A DNA stretch of 64,000 bases from Zantedeschia hybrid cultivar. Its lineage: Eukaryota; Streptophyta; Magnoliopsida; Alismatales; Araceae. Location of the stretch: contig JARZZO010000001.1 in the NCBI GenBank assembly GCA_030544215.1, positions 70,210,456 through 70,274,455 on the forward strand, in the 5' to 3' direction. Position 1 is the stretch's first letter. The number at the start of each line of letters is the position of its first letter. Below, piece by piece: positions 58,636 to 64,000 of this stretch. The notes beneath the pieces were generated by a model, which searched no databases, was not told where the DNA came from, and saw only the letters and a program-made list of their open reading frames with translations. The position numbers and the translations under genes are program-made.

Positions 58636-59035
58636 CTAGACCATCATTTAGACACTTCTAAAAGAAGGGAAAGAGGGATGAATAGGTTATAATGATGCGG
58701 CAAAGCAAGGATATCTCCTTTGGATGTGTTTAGGGAGACAGAGAAGTCTGGATCCGATCTGAAGAGAGTTGAGAAGTCAAAGTGGCCAGGTTTCCGGCCA
58801 GATGAGTGAGAGAAAACGTTTATTGGCCGCTTGGATGTCATCTCCTTGTAATTGACCAAGTCAAGCTTTTGATGGGCGAAACTTGGGAAAGAAAATGACG
58901 TACGTTGAAGTGTATGTTGACTCTAGACCTCTCACTTTTCACCCGGGAGCAATACTTGCTACACTAATGGTAAGTGTTTAGTCAATTGAGTCATCTTATA
59001 ACGTAAGATATCATTGGTTCATCTAGATAATGATC

Positions 59036-59503
59036 ATATGGGTTGGATCATTTTTTATACAAATAGACTTAACAAACATTAAATGCAAGTGTATAGTTTT
59101 TGGTGTGACGAATGTACGTGCGTTTGACAAATACTATGTGGGCATGATAATACTATTTGTCACATCTATCAAATATTTATCACATTTAAAAATTATATGT
59201 CTCGTTTATAAAATTATACACATATATAGCGATGACAAATATTTTTTAAGTATAAAAAATATTTTATAGATGTGACGAATACTATTTGTCATGTCTACAA
59301 AGTACGTCATTACTGTAAAATATTTGTCATACCAAAAATTTTGTAAACAAGTACATATAGATGACAACTATTTTCTAGACATGATAAACATTTCGTGCCT
59401 ATGTAGCATTTGTCACACGTCCACATTTATTTGTTAGTCTAAAATCTTACACATATATTTAATGTTTGTTAGAAATACTGTGAAAAAACTATCTGATCTA
59501 TGT
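59036..59503. mobile_element. Long-TIR MITE-like element
   Basis: The left text CATATGGGTTGGATCATTTT...AACAAACATTAAATGCAAGTGTATAG is mirrored by the right text ACACATATATTTAATGTTTGTT...ATCTGATCTATGTG. The interior has many GACAAATACTATTTGTCA palindromes. I could not fix a target duplication, so ends are approximate. Confidence 0.6.
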
Positions 59504-61397
59504 GACTCTTGCCTAAGTGGACCAATGAAGACCTTAGTATCATTGTAGGTTCTTCATCGTTTGATTTTATTTTTTTTTGCTTAGATGTGTGGATCATTTG
59601 TAATTTTATTGTCAATTTTTTTAGGACAGAAGTCGGCCTACTAAGATGGCCTGGGACCGAATCCTGTCAGAATCCCTCACCGGTAAATGGGACAAGCATC
59701 CTTGCAATGTTTCGCCTTTCTACCACTGAAAGGACAAAGTTTCCACTTGCAAAGAGATTCGTGGACGAGAAAAAAGGTGTTTCAGGCATGGAGACGTGAT
59801 ATCAATGAGTTCTAACCTCATAAAAATTAGAGCATCATTTGATACAAGATTTTTTTGTTGAAAGTTATTTTTTGATTTCTACTTATAAGATAAAAAATGT
59901 TTAGTGAAAACGGCTATAACTAACTTTACATGGCTACAAAAATCAAACCTCTCTATTAATTAATCCTACGTCGCAATGGTTCCCCTAGTCAAACAAGCTT
60001 CGACTTATAGTTTTTTCGTGAAATTAAGTTAAAAATAAATAAAATACTTCAAAATTGATACTTCAAAATTGACTCTTAAGGACTAATTTTTTCTTCTTAA
60101 AACAACTAGGTAGAAATCTAAAAATGCTTCCAATGAATAGTTACCCCAAACATGACCACAATGTGTTACCTTTATTATTATTATTATTTAACTTCATTCT
60201 TAATGCATGTGTGGTAAAAGGACTTTACAGGGTGGGGGCAAGCCAGAGGAAGGAATTAAAATGAAGAGCATGATACATCTTCCTTGGCCAATGAGGAGAT
60301 GAGGTTAATCCGAGCGTCAGTTTGTGAGGTCAGCCAGATCGAGATCACGTTTGGCTTGATTGGTGGTGCTCAAATCAAATGCCGTGCGTTTTTTATTTGT
60401 CAGGGTGGGGCTTTTGACTTTGGACGTGGCTCGGTCCCATTTGAAGCGTCATGGAAGCCACGGATTAGGATCCATTTGGATCTTATAATATGATTGTAAG
60501 ATGAGATTTCAACAATCGATTTCAAACGATCTTTAAATGCCTAAACTTCACCAAAGTCGGATCATCATTTAACCGTGTCGTTTTGGTTTGTTTGACGTAA
60601 AACACTATGATATCGTATTTCTTGAATATATAAAATACAATATTCTACATGATCTGACGTTGCACCACACGCAGCGAGTGGTGCATCGAGTATTTCTTTT
60701 AAGCGAGGCACTCTAGTCAGTCCATTTTGATAGGTCTATTTTGATGGATCTGTCGTAGTGAGCAAAACTTCTCGAGTCTGCTTCACGAGAAGGCTTTCAA
60801 AAGCCATGCATATTCCTATTAGAAACCAAAAAATACTGACTGCATTGCATGTGGGCAGCAGTCGGATCTTACCAATGAGATGGCTAAGTAGAATCGCTAT
60901 ATATATATTTTAATTTTACCATCATCTAATCAATGGTCAAGTAATTTAGATGTTGAACTTGACTTTTTTTTAAACTTTTTTTTTTTTCAAATTCTAGCCG
61001 TCTAGTTCTAAAGATCGAATGCAGTAAGTGGATGCTGATTTGAGGTCAGACTCCGGAAAGCCAAAGAATAGTCTCAACCTAGTTCTTCCATTCCAATTCA
61101 AGCTCGTCCAATACACTGTCATTGATCGACCACACATGGTTTGCCATGTCGGATCGATTCGTGCCAATTTGGACGACTCGTATAGTATCAAGAGGAACCC
61201 GAGTTGCTGTGACTTGATCGAGTCGGTAGAATTTGGGAGATCTTTTCTATGCGACTCGACCGGGTATGTGCATGTCGACATGACTCGTACTGAATCCTGG
61301 ATCATGGGAGATCTAAGTCAGTCCGATTCTTTGAGTTGGCAAACCCTATGACCACGTAAACCCCAGGTCAATCTAATGTGACCTGAACCTCCCTCCA
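59504..61397. other. Intergenic, no gene seen
   Basis: This stretch contains a few open frames up to 107 codons (for example 61028-61351, +, with a full overlapping antisense frame) that match no family and lack exon context. A CACCACACGCAGCGAGTGGTG hairpin lies at about 60665-60685. Nothing else can be supported. Confidence 0.4.
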
Positions 61398-61405
61398 AGT
61401 AAAGT

Positions 61406-61987
61406 TAGGGCAGCAAATGAACCACTACACTCGACAAACAACTCGTAATGTTGCTCGATAAAAGCTCAATTTGACTCATTTATTAAGTTAAATAATTAAG
61501 TTTGAACAAAAAATTGAATTTAATTCATTAAACGAGTCAAGCTTGAACACAAGTGAACTCGGCTTGAACATGCTCCTGAACAAGCTCATTTAAGTATTTG
61601 TTAAGTGATCATTTTAATACTCGTTTAAGAATTCACTAAGATCTTTTTTAAATGATCATTCAGTTATTTTAATCATGAATACTCTTAATTAATAATATAT
61701 TTTAATATCTTGCAAGAGTTTTCTATGAAGTAGCTAAGGACGCAAACACCTTGCTATTCACCATAATTTAGTCTGAGTTTATATATTTAAAATTTAAAAT
61801 TTTTTAATTAAATATATCATAAATTCATTGAACTCGTGAGCTATTAGATACTCGGCTCGAACTCGTTTAGTATCTAAATGAACTGAATTTGAACAACTAT
61901 TATAAAAACTCAACTCGAAGTCGAACACGATTAAAATTAATCGAACCAAACTTGAACATAATACAACTCGTCTCATTTGCAGCCCTA
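61406..61987. mobile_element. Non-autonomous hAT element with perfect TSD
   Basis: It begins TAGGGCAGCAAATGA and ends TCATTTGCAGCCCTA, a 15-bp inverted repeat with one mismatch. AGTAAAGT flanks it exactly at 61398-61405 and 61988-61995, an 8-bp target duplication. The interior is AT-rich with AACTCGxxxAxxxxGCTC-like subterminal words (about 61437-61470 and 61850-61970). No transposase frame is present. Confidence 0.88.
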
Positions 61988-62363
61988 AGTAAAGTCTGTG
62001 GCCCTTGCTCTTCTTCTACTCCAGTGTGACACAAATCTTACACAAGACAGACTAGGAAGTATATACGTATGTGCTTAATTATGACTTAGAGAACAAAGTA
62101 CATGATCCGTAGATGAAACGATCTACTTTCCTAAACATATACGTTGAAAGCGGGCATGTTTCTACAATATTCCAACAAAAATCATTTATAAAATTAAGAA
62201 AGCCCAGTTGACATCTGCCCAGACCAAAATCCCAAGTGTATATGTATATCTACAGAAGCTATATATGTGTGCATCCAACACCCAATCCAACCGTCAATCA
62301 CGAGATCAACGGCTGTCGTACAGAAGTCTGTACACGAAATTAAGATGATGATGAGGGGCCGGG

Positions 62364-62669
62364 TCAGGTGAGGGGGGCGGAGGAGTTGGCGGCGCGGGCG
62401 ACCTTGATGAAGACGTCCTCCAGGGTGGTGTCGGCGAGGCCCCACGCCTGCACGGCGAACCGGGATTTGGCGCCCTCCACCGCCCCGAACACGTCGGCGA
62501 TGCGCACATCCTGCTTGGGGATCTCGAACTTCTGGGTGCCGGCGATGTGGTACACCTTGTTGGCGCCGCCGCCGGGGCAGAGCCCCCGCACCATCCTCTC
62601 CACCTCCAGCTCGTCCTCCGCCGACGTCGTCATGGTGAACACGTAGGAGCCCCCGTATCTGCCCTTCAG
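62364..62669 (-). CDS. ABCA: ABC transporter subfamily A, last exon only (partial)
   Basis: A minus-strand exon with an acceptor GGTGACAG just upstream (62670-62671 is the AG) encodes 101 residues in frame to a TGA at 62364. It reads LKGRYGGSYVFTMTTS at the start, IPKQDVRIADVFGAVEGAKS in the middle, and WGLADTTLEDVFIKVA near the end. The last phrase is the conserved C-terminal signature after the final nucleotide-binding domain of plant ABCA (ATH-type) transporters, which move lipids and related substrates across membranes. The nucleotide-binding and membrane domains lie beyond the right window edge, past an intron of more than 1.3 kb. The exon is very GC-rich. The subfamily call is good; the member cannot be given. 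Confidence 0.88.
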   Translation of the reverse strand: MKGRYGGSYVFTMTTSAEDELEVERMVRGLCPGGGANKVYHIAGTQKFEIPKQDVRIADVFGAVEGAKSRFAVQAWGLADTTLEDVFIKVARAANSSAPLT

Positions 62670-64000
62670 CTGTCACCACGACGACCACAACACGGTTTCA
62701 GCGGCATTTCGCAACACGAACTCCTTTGTGGGTCTGTGTGTATATAATAACATGCAGAAGCAACTCCAAGCTCGTGTGCGTGCACGTGTATATGTGCATG
62801 TGTGCATGCCGTGTGTACATAGATGCATACGCATGTACATGTGTGTCACGTGTACATAGGCGGGTAGGTGGATGGGTGAGTGCATGCATACGCCTTATCT
62901 GTATGTGCATGTGTAATTGTAGGTGATGGATTTGGGTCCTTTTCTCCACTTTATCTATACCATTAGTGTTCTATTCAATCTCATTAGTTTAGAGTCTTTA
63001 AAAAATAGGAGGCCCTCCCTTTTGGGTTCCATTGTCATAGTTAATAAGCCAATGAGATCAAGTATAGGGATGTAAGTGGTACCTGAAAATCTGTTTATTT
63101 GTCCATTTTCGAAGCTTAAAGGTCATAAAGAAACATGTTAAATGATGAGGATAAGGATACCACATGTATCTGAATGATTTAAGATAAAGATAAAGATACA
63201 CCTTTTTCGAATCCGATTATCCGAATATCCGTTCGTTTTCTTTTGGTCATCTTATCTATTGATTATATCTTATTTAAAACTCTCATCTCTAAATGAAATA
63301 TCTAACCATGTACTTGCATAATTACATATCTTATTGTTCATATTATTCTTTTAACCTCTTCTCTCCCCCATTCACTAGTTTGTAAGGTTTATTTTGACAA
63401 ATGTCGTGCGATTTATAATTAAATTTATAAGAATTCATTAGAAAGAACTTATATATATGTATATTTTGAAAGTAGAATTCCTTCGTTCCCTGTAGAAGCG
63501 ACAAAAAGATAAGTTTATGTTCACATATAGTATTGTCTGATAATCTAACATTTATGTATCCGTTTCCGATAATTTTAAAGGATAAGGATACAAGATAATA
63601 ATGATAAGGATAAAGATGCACATGCTGCTTAAAGATAAGGATAGAGTCACTATTCGATCCGATATGTATCTTTTTACATCCCTAATCAAATAGAGTATAA
63701 ATGGTTCAGACAAAATAGAATAGAGGATCTCAATCCATGGATGGGTAGAGTGCCCGCACACCTGCAGGTGTGCGATGCAAGTGCAAGCGTGCGTGTCAAT
63801 GTGTGTGTATGTATATGCGTGTTCATGTGAGTGAATGAGGTAGCTTTTGGAACTGCCTTTGAACAGCCAACTGTTTATACAGTCAACTTTACAGAAGGTT
63901 TTCTGTTTTCTGTTATTTTGTAATTCAAGTCGAACAGCTTGTGAAATGTTCGGGATTATGTTTTATTTTCTCATGAATATGCAATGAAATTACATAATTG
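62670..64000 (-). other. Last intron of the ABCA gene (continues outside)
   Basis: No upstream ABCA exon is recognisable before the window ends. The intron is AT-rich except for a TG/CA-alternating stretch at about 62750-62910 (GTGTGCGTGCACGTG and TGTGCATGTGTGCATG type words) and another at about 63760-63830. A hAT-like element occupies 63065-63684. Confidence 0.65.
63065..63684. mobile_element. hAT-like MITE in the ABCA intron
   Basis: It begins TAGGGATGTAAGTGG and ends TTTTTACATCCCTA (inverted TAGGGATGTAA, 11 bp). The flanks ATCAAGTA (63057-63064) and ATCAAATA (63685-63692) are an 8-bp duplication with one mismatch. GATAAGGATA and GGATAAAGAT words recur near both ends as subterminal repeats. 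No coding capacity. Confidence 0.8.

Noticed and set aside
61028..61351. 107-codon frame with overlapping antisense frame
   Set aside because: No family resemblance, no splice or promoter context; equal-length antisense frame suggests chance.

Overview
This is a nuclear window from a flowering plant. It has spliced protein genes with GT-AG introns, long AT-rich introns and intergenic stretches, and many plant-type transposable elements (hAT, Mutator-like, RTE LINE, LTR retrotransposons, a Cassandra TRIM). Some genes are AT-balanced (the kinase, HIR, most VDAC exons), while the DC1 gene and the last ABCA exon are strongly GC-rich. Together with introns of 6.6 and 15.8 kb, this fits a non-grass monocot or similar early-diverging angiosperm with a mid-sized genome. 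That placement is inference only.

Layout. 1-4787: repeat-bearing intergenic DNA, a small hAT-type element with target duplication, then the GC- and CT-rich promoter and leader of the first gene. 4788-14964 (+): a complete six-exon receptor-like cytoplasmic kinase of the PBL34/35/36 type. Its 6.6-kb third intron holds a decayed RTE LINE and smaller elements. 16595-19284 (-): a complete hypersensitive-induced reaction (HIR) band-7 protein, convergent with the kinase, with a 2.3-kb intron in its 5' leader, a TATA box near 21690 and one GC-AG intron. 21700-35000: gene-poor, with a Mutator-type MITE, old hAT-like insertions, a long AG microsatellite and one small lysine-rich candidate gene (31209-31607, -). 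35283-54570 (+): a complete six-exon mitochondrial porin (VDAC) gene spread over 19 kb. 56571-57383 (-): an intronless DC1-domain protein with a tandem repeat right at its start. 62364-62669 (-): the last exon of an ABCA-type transporter whose remainder lies beyond the right edge.

The most striking structure is VDAC intron 3 (15.8 kb). It contains an 8.3-kb hAT transposon with 8-bp target duplication. That transposon is itself interrupted by a 3.3-kb non-autonomous LTR retrotransposon with 5-bp target duplication, and carries a Mutator-type MITE near its right end. Further right in the same intron are a Cassandra element with 5S-rRNA-like LTRs and a solo LTR related to the interrupting retrotransposon. 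Exact target duplications allowed most of these boundaries to be set to the base.

The host genes do not form a pathway cluster. The kinase and the HIR protein both belong to families acting at the plasma membrane in defence signalling, but their adjacency is probably chance. I found no CRISPR, no operon, no convincing tRNA or rRNA gene, and nothing that I can defend as a wholly new biological system. The less familiar items are the retrotransposon with a 326-residue ORF of unknown function, the Mutator-type MITE family, and the dimeric repeat feeding into the DC1 gene start.
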